Positions 19,533 to 26,973 of a DNA stretch of 64,000 nucleotides are shown one piece after another. Source of the DNA: Kordia sp050633145 (GTDB taxonomy: Bacteria > Bacteroidota > Bacteroidia > Flavobacteriales > Flavobacteriaceae); assembly GCF_050633145.1 (NCBI RefSeq), contig NZ_JBOEFY010000026.1:124001-188000 (forward strand), written 5' to 3'. The position numbers were made by a program, and so were the translations under genes. The notes beneath the pieces are model-generated. The model searched no databases and was not told the DNA's origin. It saw only the letters and a list, made by a program, of their open reading frames with translations. The number at the start of each line of letters is the position of its first letter. Positions within the stretch are counted from its first letter, which is position 1.

Positions 19533-21778
19533 TATATTTCTAATTTTGTATATGATAAACCTCCGTAAATATCTCTTTGATATTTACTATATTCTTCTGA
19601 AAAGATGGCTTTTCCATCTATTGTGTATACTTCTATAGGTTTGTACTCTGTTTCTCCAGTTTGAATTACTGGTTGATGAAGTTCTAGATTTCCTTGGCTA
19701 TTTTCTCCTACAACTAAGAGTTCATAAATATTATATTCAATCTCTTCTGGAGATAAGAACTCATTGCTATTATTATAATTTGATTGCATAAAAAATATTT
19801 TAGCATTAGATAAACTATTTGCCAGCAATGCGTCTATTAACCTTTGATTTTCAGAGTCTGTGATTCCTAATATTCTTTTTATAGAATTATCATTTTCTAG
19901 CACTTTCAAAGTCAATCCTCTAACTGAGATATCTCCGTCAGTAAATAAATTTATATCATAATAATAAGGCAACTTTGGCTGATAGGATTGATATTGACCG
20001 CCACTATAATTATTCATACTACTTTTTGCACTATCTAAAGTAGAAGAGCTATTTTGTCTATAAATGGAAATATTTCTATTTATTGAATCTATCAGTGTTT
20101 CATAAGTGACTCTATTTACAAATGAGTCATCTCCTCCTAATAGTATTCTATCTTTTACTCTTTGATGTTTTACAACACCTACATCACTCTTCTCAGATAC
20201 AATAGAAAAATTAATAATCTGTAACTTCTCATCTACAATCGTTGGTAATTGCCCATCATTTACTTCTGTATTTACTATGGATGCATCTAGCAACCCAAAA
20301 ACATCGTCAATATCTTTGATAACTAAATCTTGTGGATTAGCCGTTGGATCATTTACTGGAACATACGCTTCAACAATCATTTCTCTCCCTTCAAACAAAA
20401 CATTCACATAAGAAGCTATTACATTACTTGTTGTAGCATTTACATTTACTACAATATCCTGTGTAAAGGTTTGGTCAACTTCTGGATCTTGTTGTAATAA
20501 GTTCTTGTCTCTAATAAAGTTTTCTTCATGCTCCGAAGCGACTCTTCCCAATTGCACATACATAGAAGCATCTGCATAGTTATCTGTCGTTAACTGAAGA
20601 GTGAAAGAAGTGTTTTCTGCTGGATCACTTACTGTTGTTGTTGTTTCATGAATTGGCCATTCAAATGTTCCAAACGTAGTTTCTGATAAATTAGCTGTAT
20701 CTACTCCAATTTTCATATTGTTTGAATTGGTATCTGATATCACATAGTTATCATAGAAATTATAGGAACGCTGACGATTTGCTTGAATGTAGACATAAAT
20801 CTTATTTTTAGAATAAAACCCATTCATCATTCCATAAATAGCATCTTTCGTTGTTAATAGAGTAGCATTATCTCCCACATATAACTTTCCTGCTCCATTT
20901 GCATGCAATCCGTACAATGCTGCTACATCAAGAAATGCAGTTGCATTTTCTTTGTATAATTTTTTCTGAAAATTGTTTGTAATCGTAGATGCATTCAAAC
21001 TATAATTCTCGGCTCTTGCATAGGCTAAGTCAAGTTTGAAAGGGTTTGGATCGTTTTCAATATAATAATCTCCACGATTCAATACGATATCTATTCCTAT
21101 TTCGTCTTCTGCATATCCTAAATGTATTCCTCTTGGTATTAGAGGAAATTCATAAGCTTGAGCTGGCTCTTCTTCACCTGTTGCTTCATCTAGTACAGTT
21201 GTTATTTTGAAAAAATATTGATCTATTAGATGAGTTGGATCTTGTGCTGTTAATTGATCGGTAGTATGTGGAAAACCTATAAAGTTTGCCATGAAATCAG
21301 GTGCGCTTTCATCTACACCATCTGTTCCATAAAATTGAAGAAACTCGGACCATATATATTTTACAAATCCTGTTCCTGTTGTCTCACTGCCTGCGACTTG
21401 ACCACTATTGGTCACAAAATCGCTTTTATTCAATCCTCTATAAATGATATATTTTATAGGAATGTTTGAAATAGGCTGCCTAAAGGGTCTAAGTATAAGG
21501 TTTACCTTATTTTCATTACCAGTTCCAGTTTGCGGCTGTATAAAAACCGTTCCTTGGCATAACGCGTATACTTCCTTTTCTCCACTGAATCTCAATTTAC
21601 TGGTAGTATTAAACTGATTCAGTGAAACTGCTCCAAATCTCTCTGACTCCAACTGAGAAAAACTTGAGTCTTCTAGAAAAAAATGTGATTTTGGCTGTAA
21701 TAGCGGCATCACATTGCGTCCTTCAGAAGAAGTCGTCAAAGACTGGTACTGTTCACTTGTTTCTGCTGTATTTGGCAT
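19532..21778 (-). CDS. Unrecognised 748-aa protein, first gene of the giant-protein operon
   Basis: This 748-residue protein has no signal peptide or membrane helix. It is rich in Asn, Tyr, Thr and acidic residues, with alternating strand-like segments ('KVNLILRPFRQPISNIPIKYIIYRG', read as two short blocks) and a long polar C-terminal half. No known domain is recognised. It is the first gene of the minus-strand run and its stop overlaps the start of the toxin-like gene by one base, so the two are probably made together. By position it could be a carrier, a chaperone-like partner or a structural part of whatever delivers the toxin-like protein; none of these is shown by the sequence. Confidence 0.8.
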   Translation of the reverse strand: MPNTAETSEQYQSLTTSSEGRNVMPLLQPKSHFFLEDSSFSQLESERFGAVSLNQFNTTSKLRFSGEKEVYALCQGTVFIQPQTGTGNENKVNLILRPFRQPISNIPIKYIIYRGLNKSDFVTNSGQVAGSETTGTGFVKYIWSEFLQFYGTDGVDESAPDFMANFIGFPHTTDQLTAQDPTHLIDQYFFKITTVLDEATGEEEPAQAYEFPLIPRGIHLGYAEDEIGIDIVLNRGDYYIENDPNPFKLDLAYARAENYSLNASTITNNFQKKLYKENATAFLDVAALYGLHANGAGKLYVGDNATLLTTKDAIYGMMNGFYSKNKIYVYIQANRQRSYNFYDNYVISDTNSNNMKIGVDTANLSETTFGTFEWPIHETTTTVSDPAENTSFTLQLTTDNYADASMYVQLGRVASEHEENFIRDKNLLQQDPEVDQTFTQDIVVNVNATTSNVIASYVNVLFEGREMIVEAYVPVNDPTANPQDLVIKDIDDVFGLLDASIVNTEVNDGQLPTIVDEKLQIINFSIVSEKSDVGVVKHQRVKDRILLGGDDSFVNRVTYETLIDSINRNISIYRQNSSSTLDSAKSSMNNYSGGQYQSYQPKLPYYYDINLFTDGDISVRGLTLKVLENDNSIKRILGITDSENQRLIDALLANSLSNAKIFFMQSNYNNSNEFLSPEEIEYNIYELLVVGENSQGNLELHQPVIQTGETEYKPIEVYTIDGKAIFSEEYSKYQRDIYGGLSYTKLEI

Positions 21779-22344
21779 AATAATTTACCTAATTTATTTT
21801 ACATTATTTTAAATATTGAAAACACTAATATTTTCAATTAAAGTATTTATGAATGAATAGTGTAAACCATTCACTTTGATCACTGTTGGTAGTTAATTTT
21901 GATGGGAGGAAATAATTAGCTTTTTAAACAATAGCGAATTATAGTTTTTAAAAAAGGAGGGAATATTAAATAGCTTAGGTTAAAACTATTCAACTCAAAG
22001 TTAGTAAAAAATCTTACACTAGCTTACTTTAATTTTAAAAAATCTGTTATTTTAATGTTAATTTATTAGAACTTTCATAGGGAAATGAGAGTTTTTCGTT
22101 AAAAAAACCAGTTTTTTAAACCAATAAAAGAATTTTTTCTCCTTTTATCCATTCATATTTTCAACAAAGAACCAAATAATTATTTAAAATTCTAATTTTT
22201 CAATCAAAGGCATCCTGTAGTTGCAGTATTTACGCAAAATAATACTCTTACTTACATTTTATAACTTTTTTCACTTATAACCATTATTGTTTTTTATAAG
22301 AATGAAATAGAAACTGATAATTTTGAATTGTTTTTACTATTTTT
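21779..22344. other. AT-rich intergenic leader of the giant-protein operon
   Basis: About 570 nt of very AT-rich sequence lie between the start of the 748-aa gene and the small plus-strand gene at 22351. I see no ORF of note. The only clear structure is a perfect 8-bp inverted repeat near the 748-aa gene (listed separately). The long leader probably holds the promoter of the minus-strand operon, but I cannot place it with confidence. Confidence 0.5.
21815..21838. repeat. Inverted repeat in operon leader
   Basis: ATTGAAAA, 8 nt, TTTTCAAT forms a perfect 8-bp stem, 37 nt upstream of the ATG of the 748-aa gene. It could be an operator or a 5' leader hairpin. It is AT-rich, so chance is possible. 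Confidence 0.35.
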
Positions 22345-22350
22345 ATGATA

Positions 22351-22503
22351 ATGAAAAAGTCATTTTTTAAAATACTAGCAAAGTTGAATAAGGTAATATT
22401 ACCTTCTTTTTCAAAAAAACAGTTAGACTTAAGCAAGGCGTCTAAATTTCAATTAGCCATTATTGGTTGGCGTTATTACGTCACTACCAAAGCTTTAGAT
22501 TAA
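22351..22503 (+). CDS. Small conserved basic protein (often labelled SsrA-binding protein)
   Basis: The frame encodes 50 residues starting 'MKKSFFKILAKLNKVIL' and ending 'IIGWRYYVTTKALD'; an in-frame ATG two codons earlier (22345) would add two residues. It is basic and helical, with a conserved-looking C-terminal 'LAIIGWRYYVT'. From memory, very similar 48-52-aa proteins occur across Flavobacteriia and are often labelled 'SsrA-binding protein', although they are far too short to be SmpB (about 150 aa). The true function is unknown to me. It stands alone just upstream of the tRNA-Arg promoter. Confidence 0.75.
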   Translation: MKKSFFKILAKLNKVILPSFSKKQLDLSKASKFQLAIIGWRYYVTTKALD

Positions 22504-22584
22504 ATATCCTATTTGTATTTGTCAAACAAGTCATTTTATAAATATGTAAAAGTTTAAAAAAGGATGTATTTTTATACTTTATAG

Positions 22585-22615
22585 TTTGGTTTTATTATAA
22601 AAAGAAATATATTTG
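22585..22615 (+). promoter_or_regulatory. Bacteroidetes-type promoter of tRNA-Arg
   Basis: TTTG at 22585-22588, a 19-nt spacer, then TATATTTG at 22608-22615 is an exact match to the Bacteroidetes housekeeping consensus TTTG-N19-TAnnTTTG. The tRNA begins 18 nt after the -7 box. Confidence 0.85.
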
Positions 22616-22633
22616 CACCCGCAATAAGCAATA

Positions 22634-22707
22634 GGCCTCGTAGCATAACTGAATAGTGCACTTGATTACGGCTCAAGAGGTTGCAGGTTTGAATCCTGCC
22701 GAGGTCA
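22634..22707 (+). tRNA. tRNA-Arg (anticodon ACG)
   Basis: The cloverleaf folds by hand. The acceptor stem pairs GGCCTCG with CGAGGTC (one G-U pair). The D arm is GCAT/GTGC, the anticodon arm CTTGA-TTACGGC-TCAAG with anticodon ACG, and the T arm GCAGG-TTTGAAT-CCTGC. The discriminator base is A and CCA is not encoded. ACG reads CGU (and, after A34 to I editing, CGC/CGA). It has its own promoter and terminator. Confidence 0.95.
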
Positions 22708-22719
22708 CAACAAACAAGA

Positions 22720-22750
22720 AACCACGTCAAATGACGTGGTTCTTTGTTTT
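22720..22750 (+). terminator. Terminator of tRNA-Arg
   Basis: AACCACGTCA and TGACGTGGTT form a perfect 10-bp stem with a two-base (in practice four-base) loop, followed by CTTTGTTTTT. It lies 13 nt after the tRNA. Confidence 0.85.
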
Positions 22751-23038
22751 TAGAACAAAGGCAAATCTCATTTGAACTTTGCTCTAAAAATGAAAAACTA
22801 GAGCGGAAGCTCGTGGTTTCTTTTTTACAACAGCTAAAAGAATCACAGAGAATCTTATAGTGATTACAAATAAAGCTATCTTTCCTTACTCCTGTTTCAT
22901 TAACTATTATGCTTGATTTCCAAATACCATAACTACTGTTATCATATTGATGTTCTATAAAATGTCTATTACTTATGTTTTTTCCTGTTTATTCTATTCG
23001 TTACTTGAGATCATTAATTAATCTTAAAATCATTTGTT

Positions 23039-23247
23039 ATGAAAAAACACATTAAAAAACTTAGTATCAATAAAACAAGTTTGTCAATTTAAATACAGAA
23101 TCAGTGAACTCTATTGTTGCAGGTGGCATAAAGCGCTCTCAGGATTTAAATAGTGAATGCTGGTACTCAAAACATAGAGATTGTACCTTAGTTAGTAATA
23201 GCAATTGTGATGTTTCGTGTAAACAATCTTTTTGTATTAGATGTTAA
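23039..23247 (+). pseudogene. Frameshifted class I lanthipeptide-like precursor
   Basis: The ATG at 23039 opens 'MKKHIKKLSINKTSLS', which fits the leader of Bacteroidetes class I lanthipeptide precursors (KKLSLNKxTIS). The frame then stops at TAA 23090. Dropping one base puts the rest in an open frame from 23089 to the stop at 23245: 'NLNTESVNSIVAGG' completes the leader with a double-Gly end, then a core of about 36 residues with six Cys and several Ser/Thr, ending 'CIRC'. The leader would be continuous if one A were restored at about 23087. So this is a recent one-base deletion or a sequencing error. No LanB, LanC or protease gene is seen nearby. A TPR-HTH regulator follows. Confidence 0.7.
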
Positions 23248-23315
23248 TTCTCAATTTATATATTTTACATCTTGACACAAAAAATCAATTGTAGACAAAT
23301 TGGTACTGCTAAACA

Positions 23316-23345
23316 AAAGCTTCACAAAACATGAGGCTTTTTTAG
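23316..23345 (+). terminator. Terminator after the lanthipeptide-like gene
   Basis: AAAGCTTCA and TGAGGCTTT pair over 9 bp (one G-U) around a 7-nt loop and run into a T tract. It lies about 70 nt after the end of the precursor remnant, which suggests that the locus was transcribed on its own. Confidence 0.65.
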
Positions 23346-23461
23346 TTTTAAAAAGAGCACCTGTATTAATTGAATTCATCTTTTATTCAACTTAAAGTTT
23401 AACATGTATATTTTAAACTATAAAATAGGTACTTTTATAGTCTTCATATTTTAATACACAG

Positions 23462-24883
23462 ATGAGAACACCCAAATTTATACTTCTTGTTGTTTTTTAC
23501 TTGATTGTTACCATGATGAATGGTCAAAATATAGATTCTATTCAACAAAAAGTAAATTACTATATCTCACAAGCACAGTTAGATTCTGCAAAATTATATA
23601 TTGAATCCAATCTTAAAACACTAAATAAACAAGAAGATAAAACTGCGCTCAATTATCAATTGGTAAAAGTGTTTTTTATACAATCATCTTATGACAAAGC
23701 TTTAAAACAGGCTTTTAATTCACTAGACTCAGTTGATGATGAAGCTCAAAAAGTGAAATTTAATTTCATGATTGGTGCAATTTATTCTGCGATTTCTGAC
23801 TACGACAAATCGATAGAATATTTTAACCAAGTTGTTACCAATGATGAAAATCCATCGTTGGCAGTTCAAACACATCTCTTATTATCAGATTTATATTTAG
23901 GTAAGAAAGACTCTATTAATGCTGGAAAATCTCTTGCTGAAGCATACAAAATAACCAGAAATTTTGATGTAAATGTTAAGATGAGCGATCATGTAAACAT
24001 GCAGTATAATTTTTTTAATAAAAACTATGAGATTTGTAAGCAGCTAAACTTTAAAACCATAAAAGATTCTACTAGTTTTTTAAATGCTAAAAGCTATGCG
24101 TATTCCATGATTGGAGATTGTTTAATTAAGCAAGATTCTTTACAAGAAGCTACTGCATATTTTGATGAATTTTTAAAATTAACCTTTGAAACCAAAGATC
24201 CAGAACAAATAAAAGTTGCTGCAAATAAGCTTATTAAAGTATACGAAACATTAGGCGACCAAGAAAAGGCAAATGCATATCACAAAATTTATAATGAAGC
24301 TGAAAACGATTCGTTAAGCTTTTCTATAGAGAAATATAGAGACTTATACGACATTGAAAAAAACAGAGAATTAAATACTATTAAAGCTGAAAACTCTAGA
24401 AAGTATCTAATTTTCGGTGCTATTCTTTTATTGTTAATCTTCTTAGCCGTCTATTATTACTTTAAAAGTAAAAAGAAGGTGCTACATACTGCTCCAGAAA
24501 AAACACCAAGTAAAAAAATTACTATTAGTGATAGTGAAGTTAAAAAAATGGCAATTGCAATCGATCAGTTAAAAGAAAAGCAACTGTTTTTAAAGCCTAA
24601 CATTACTAGGAAATCTTTTTGTTCGGAGAGCAATATAAAATCTGAACGTTATCTCAGTCAATACATCAATGAAAACTACAAAAAATCGTTTTCTGTTTTT
24701 ATAAATGATTTACGAATCGAATATGCGTATAATCGTATCCAAAACGATAAAAAATTCAGAAACTATAAAATTGAAGAAATTGCAAAAGCCTGCGGATTTG
24801 GATCTAAAAAAAGTTTTGAACGTGTATTCTCTTCTAAATACAACGAAACACCTTACAAACTCATTTCGCAGTTAACTAATTAA
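23462..24883 (+). CDS. TPR / membrane / AraC-type HTH regulator
   Basis: This 473-aa protein starts with a signal peptide-like stretch (about 1-21, 'FILLVVFYLIVTMMNGQ'). It then has TPR-like helical repeats over about 22-300 ('YDKSIEYFNQVV', 'LQEATAYFDEFL'), one membrane helix at about 320-340 ('YLIFGAILLLLIFLAVYYY') and a C-terminal AraC-family double HTH at about 395-470 ('IEEIAKACGFGSKKSFERVF'). This is the common flavobacterial design in which periplasmic TPRs sense something and the cytoplasmic HTH controls transcription. It lies about 215 nt after the frameshifted lanthipeptide-like gene. It has the same architecture as the 575-aa regulator at 48302-50029. The signal and targets are unknown. 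Confidence 0.85.
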   Translation: MRTPKFILLVVFYLIVTMMNGQNIDSIQQKVNYYISQAQLDSAKLYIESNLKTLNKQEDKTALNYQLVKVFFIQSSYDKALKQAFNSLDSVDDEAQKVKFNFMIGAIYSAISDYDKSIEYFNQVVTNDENPSLAVQTHLLLSDLYLGKKDSINAGKSLAEAYKITRNFDVNVKMSDHVNMQYNFFNKNYEICKQLNFKTIKDSTSFLNAKSYAYSMIGDCLIKQDSLQEATAYFDEFLKLTFETKDPEQIKVAANKLIKVYETLGDQEKANAYHKIYNEAENDSLSFSIEKYRDLYDIEKNRELNTIKAENSRKYLIFGAILLLLIFLAVYYYFKSKKKVLHTAPEKTPSKKITISDSEVKKMAIAIDQLKEKQLFLKPNITRKSFCSESNIKSERYLSQYINENYKKSFSVFINDLRIEYAYNRIQNDKKFRNYKIEEIAKACGFGSKKSFERVFSSKYNETPYKLISQLTN

Positions 24884-25034
24884 TATTAATACACTTATAG
24901 AACGTCAATTCGCGAAATGACGCAACAAGTCACAAAATCATATTCCTAATTGTTATTTCTCATTTCTTTTTTTTGATAAATTCGAGACACAAGAAAATAC
25001 TACAGTATAGTTTTTGCCCAAAACTCAATAGAAA

Positions 25035-25637
25035 ATGAAAAATACAATTATCGTGTTAGCCTGCTTAACCCTTTTTTATAGTTGCAAGGAAGCTCCCAAA
25101 AACACTCAGGAAACATCCAAAACCACTCAAAAAACATCCGAAGTAAAAAAGGGTAAAACCTATACGCCAAGTTTAGATTGCGAATCATTTTATCAATCAA
25201 TAGATTTTTCTTCCCTTTGCTTTACTTCAGACAAAACACCGAAAATTCAAAAGGCAAAAAATGGTTCGGGAGATAGATGTCAATACAAAATGCTTTTAGA
25301 AGAATTTGGAACAGAAATTTATGTAGTAGTTAACTATGCTAACTATGAAAAAAGCATCTATAATGATCCAAAAATGGCAAAAGATATCCATGAACAAGCT
25401 TTTCTGAAAAATCGTGAAAGTGTCTACACATTTACAAAAACAACAGATGTTGTTATTGAAGATGCAGCGTATTTTGGATATCATGAGGAGCATAAACAAA
25501 AAAGTTTACATATACGAATGGGGAATGTTGTAATCGCTATTCAGGTAGAAGGAATTGACAAAACAAATCCATGTGTATTGTCAAATGATGAACTTATCAA
25601 ATTTGCAAACCTACTTATAAACCAAGTCAAAAAATAA
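25035..25637 (+). CDS. Small lipoprotein, function unknown
   Basis: This 200-aa protein begins with a lipoprotein signal ending 'LFYSC' at about residue 17, so it is probably anchored to a membrane. A Thr/Lys-rich linker follows, then a domain of about 155 residues with four further Cys ('DCESF', 'SLCF', 'DRCQY', 'NPCVL') that may form disulfides. No family is recognised. It sits 38 nt before the OmpA-domain gene and may form a cell-envelope pair with it. Confidence 0.75.
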   Translation: MKNTIIVLACLTLFYSCKEAPKNTQETSKTTQKTSEVKKGKTYTPSLDCESFYQSIDFSSLCFTSDKTPKIQKAKNGSGDRCQYKMLLEEFGTEIYVVVNYANYEKSIYNDPKMAKDIHEQAFLKNRESVYTFTKTTDVVIEDAAYFGYHEEHKQKSLHIRMGNVVIAIQVEGIDKTNPCVLSNDELIKFANLLINQVKK

Positions 25638-25675
25638 CTTGTTTTAATCCCAATTCATCCTTAAAATAATTACCT

Positions 25676-26710
25676 ATGAAATGTATTTGTGCTATCATAT
25701 TCACTTGTATTTCCAGCTTCGCATTCTCTCAGAGAACTATTTGTCCAGATGTAGAAGGCGCAGTAGACCATCCGTTACTTAGTAAGTATAAAAACAGTTG
25801 TATTGTTGCTTATGACGAATCTAAATTTAATCAAGTTACATTTCCTATATCATTAATCAAATACAAAAAAGGAGAATGGAAAGCTGATAAGGAAATTACA
25901 GAAGAAGGGAAAGTAACGAGTATTATTTATGGAATTGAAAATACAGGAAGAGCAACGGTACTTGAAGTTCAACGAAATTATGAGCAAGCACTAAAAAAGG
26001 GTGATTTTGAAATAGTATACTCTGCTTTTGGTAAAAAAAATATCGCAGGAAACTCCAAAATTGGACGTTCTTATAAAATATTTGCAAATCAAGAAGCTCT
26101 AGACCGTTACCAATACACAAAAACAAAAAGTTATTTTCGCTTCGCTTTTAGCACTACCGGAAAAAATGTTGATGCAGACGACGCCTTTTTTGTAGCGAGA
26201 GGAAAACGTGATGGAAAAGCATTCACTGTTGCTCTATTAATACATAAAAGCACCACTTCATGGGAAGGTTTAACAAACAATATTTTTGTTCAAGCCATTA
26301 TTGTTGAAAGAGAAGATATGGAAACTGGTCAAGTATCTGCTGCTTCAATTGAAGAAAAAATTAAAAATGAAGGTAAAGAAGTCTTTCATAATATTTTATT
26401 TGATTTTGGGAGTGCTAATTTGACAAAAGAATCATACGCAGTTATTAAAACGCTATCCGAATATTTAAAAGCCAATCCAAATCAAAATTACTATATCGTT
26501 GGTCATACAGATAACATTGGATCGTTAGCTGCCAATCAAACTCTATCTGAGAAAAGAGCAAAAGCAGTTTTGGTAGCTTTAAACACAAAATATGGAATTC
26601 CTAAAACGCAAGTGTCAGCTCATGGTGTTGGGCAACTATCGCCTTTAGCCATAAATACTACAGAACAAGGAAGAGCATTAAACAGACGTGTAGAAATTGT
26701 GTTAAAATAA
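25676..26710 (+). CDS. OmpA-family outer membrane protein
   Basis: This 344-aa protein has a signal peptide (cut near 'FAFSQ'), an unknown N-terminal domain at about 20-225 and a C-terminal OmpA domain at about 235-344. The OmpA signature is clear: 'ILFDFGSANLTKES', 'YYIVGHTDNIG', 'NQTLSEKRAKAV' and 'GRALNRRVEIVL'. Such domains bind peptidoglycan in the periplasm. The N-terminal part is not a recognisable barrel, so this may be a periplasmic or surface-linked protein. A strong terminator follows. Confidence 0.88.
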   Translation: MKCICAIIFTCISSFAFSQRTICPDVEGAVDHPLLSKYKNSCIVAYDESKFNQVTFPISLIKYKKGEWKADKEITEEGKVTSIIYGIENTGRATVLEVQRNYEQALKKGDFEIVYSAFGKKNIAGNSKIGRSYKIFANQEALDRYQYTKTKSYFRFAFSTTGKNVDADDAFFVARGKRDGKAFTVALLIHKSTTSWEGLTNNIFVQAIIVEREDMETGQVSAASIEEKIKNEGKEVFHNILFDFGSANLTKESYAVIKTLSEYLKANPNQNYYIVGHTDNIGSLAANQTLSEKRAKAVLVALNTKYGIPKTQVSAHGVGQLSPLAINTTEQGRALNRRVEIVLK

Positions 26711-26741
26711 ATATGATTCCCCGTATATAAACTGTTATAAA

Positions 26742-26769
26742 GGTTTCACAGAAATGTGAAGCCTTTTTT
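26742..26769 (+). terminator. Terminator after OmpA-family gene
   Basis: GGTTTCACA, GAAA tetraloop, TGTGAAGCC (9 bp with one G-U), then six T. Confidence 0.85.
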
Positions 26770-26882
26770 AATGTCTTTATCAAAAATATATTTTGACAAA
26801 AAAACACTTAAAATTCATAGAAAGTTTATAAAAAAAACTCACAAGATTTTCATTTTGTTATCTCAAAGACAAGAAGTAAATT

Positions 26883-26902
26883 ACACTAAATTTAATTAGT
26901 GT
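26883..26902. promoter_or_regulatory. Palindrome upstream of the GH63-like gene
   Basis: ACACTAA, six AT bases, TTAGTGT is a perfect 7-bp inverted repeat 72 nt before the ATG of the glycoside hydrolase-like gene. Its size and position fit an operator, but no regulator for it is known in the window. Confidence 0.35.
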
Positions 26903-26973
26903 GAATACGTATACATTTAGCACTATAAATATAGATAAAGACCCAATATTCAAAATGATTATTCAACTACCAA

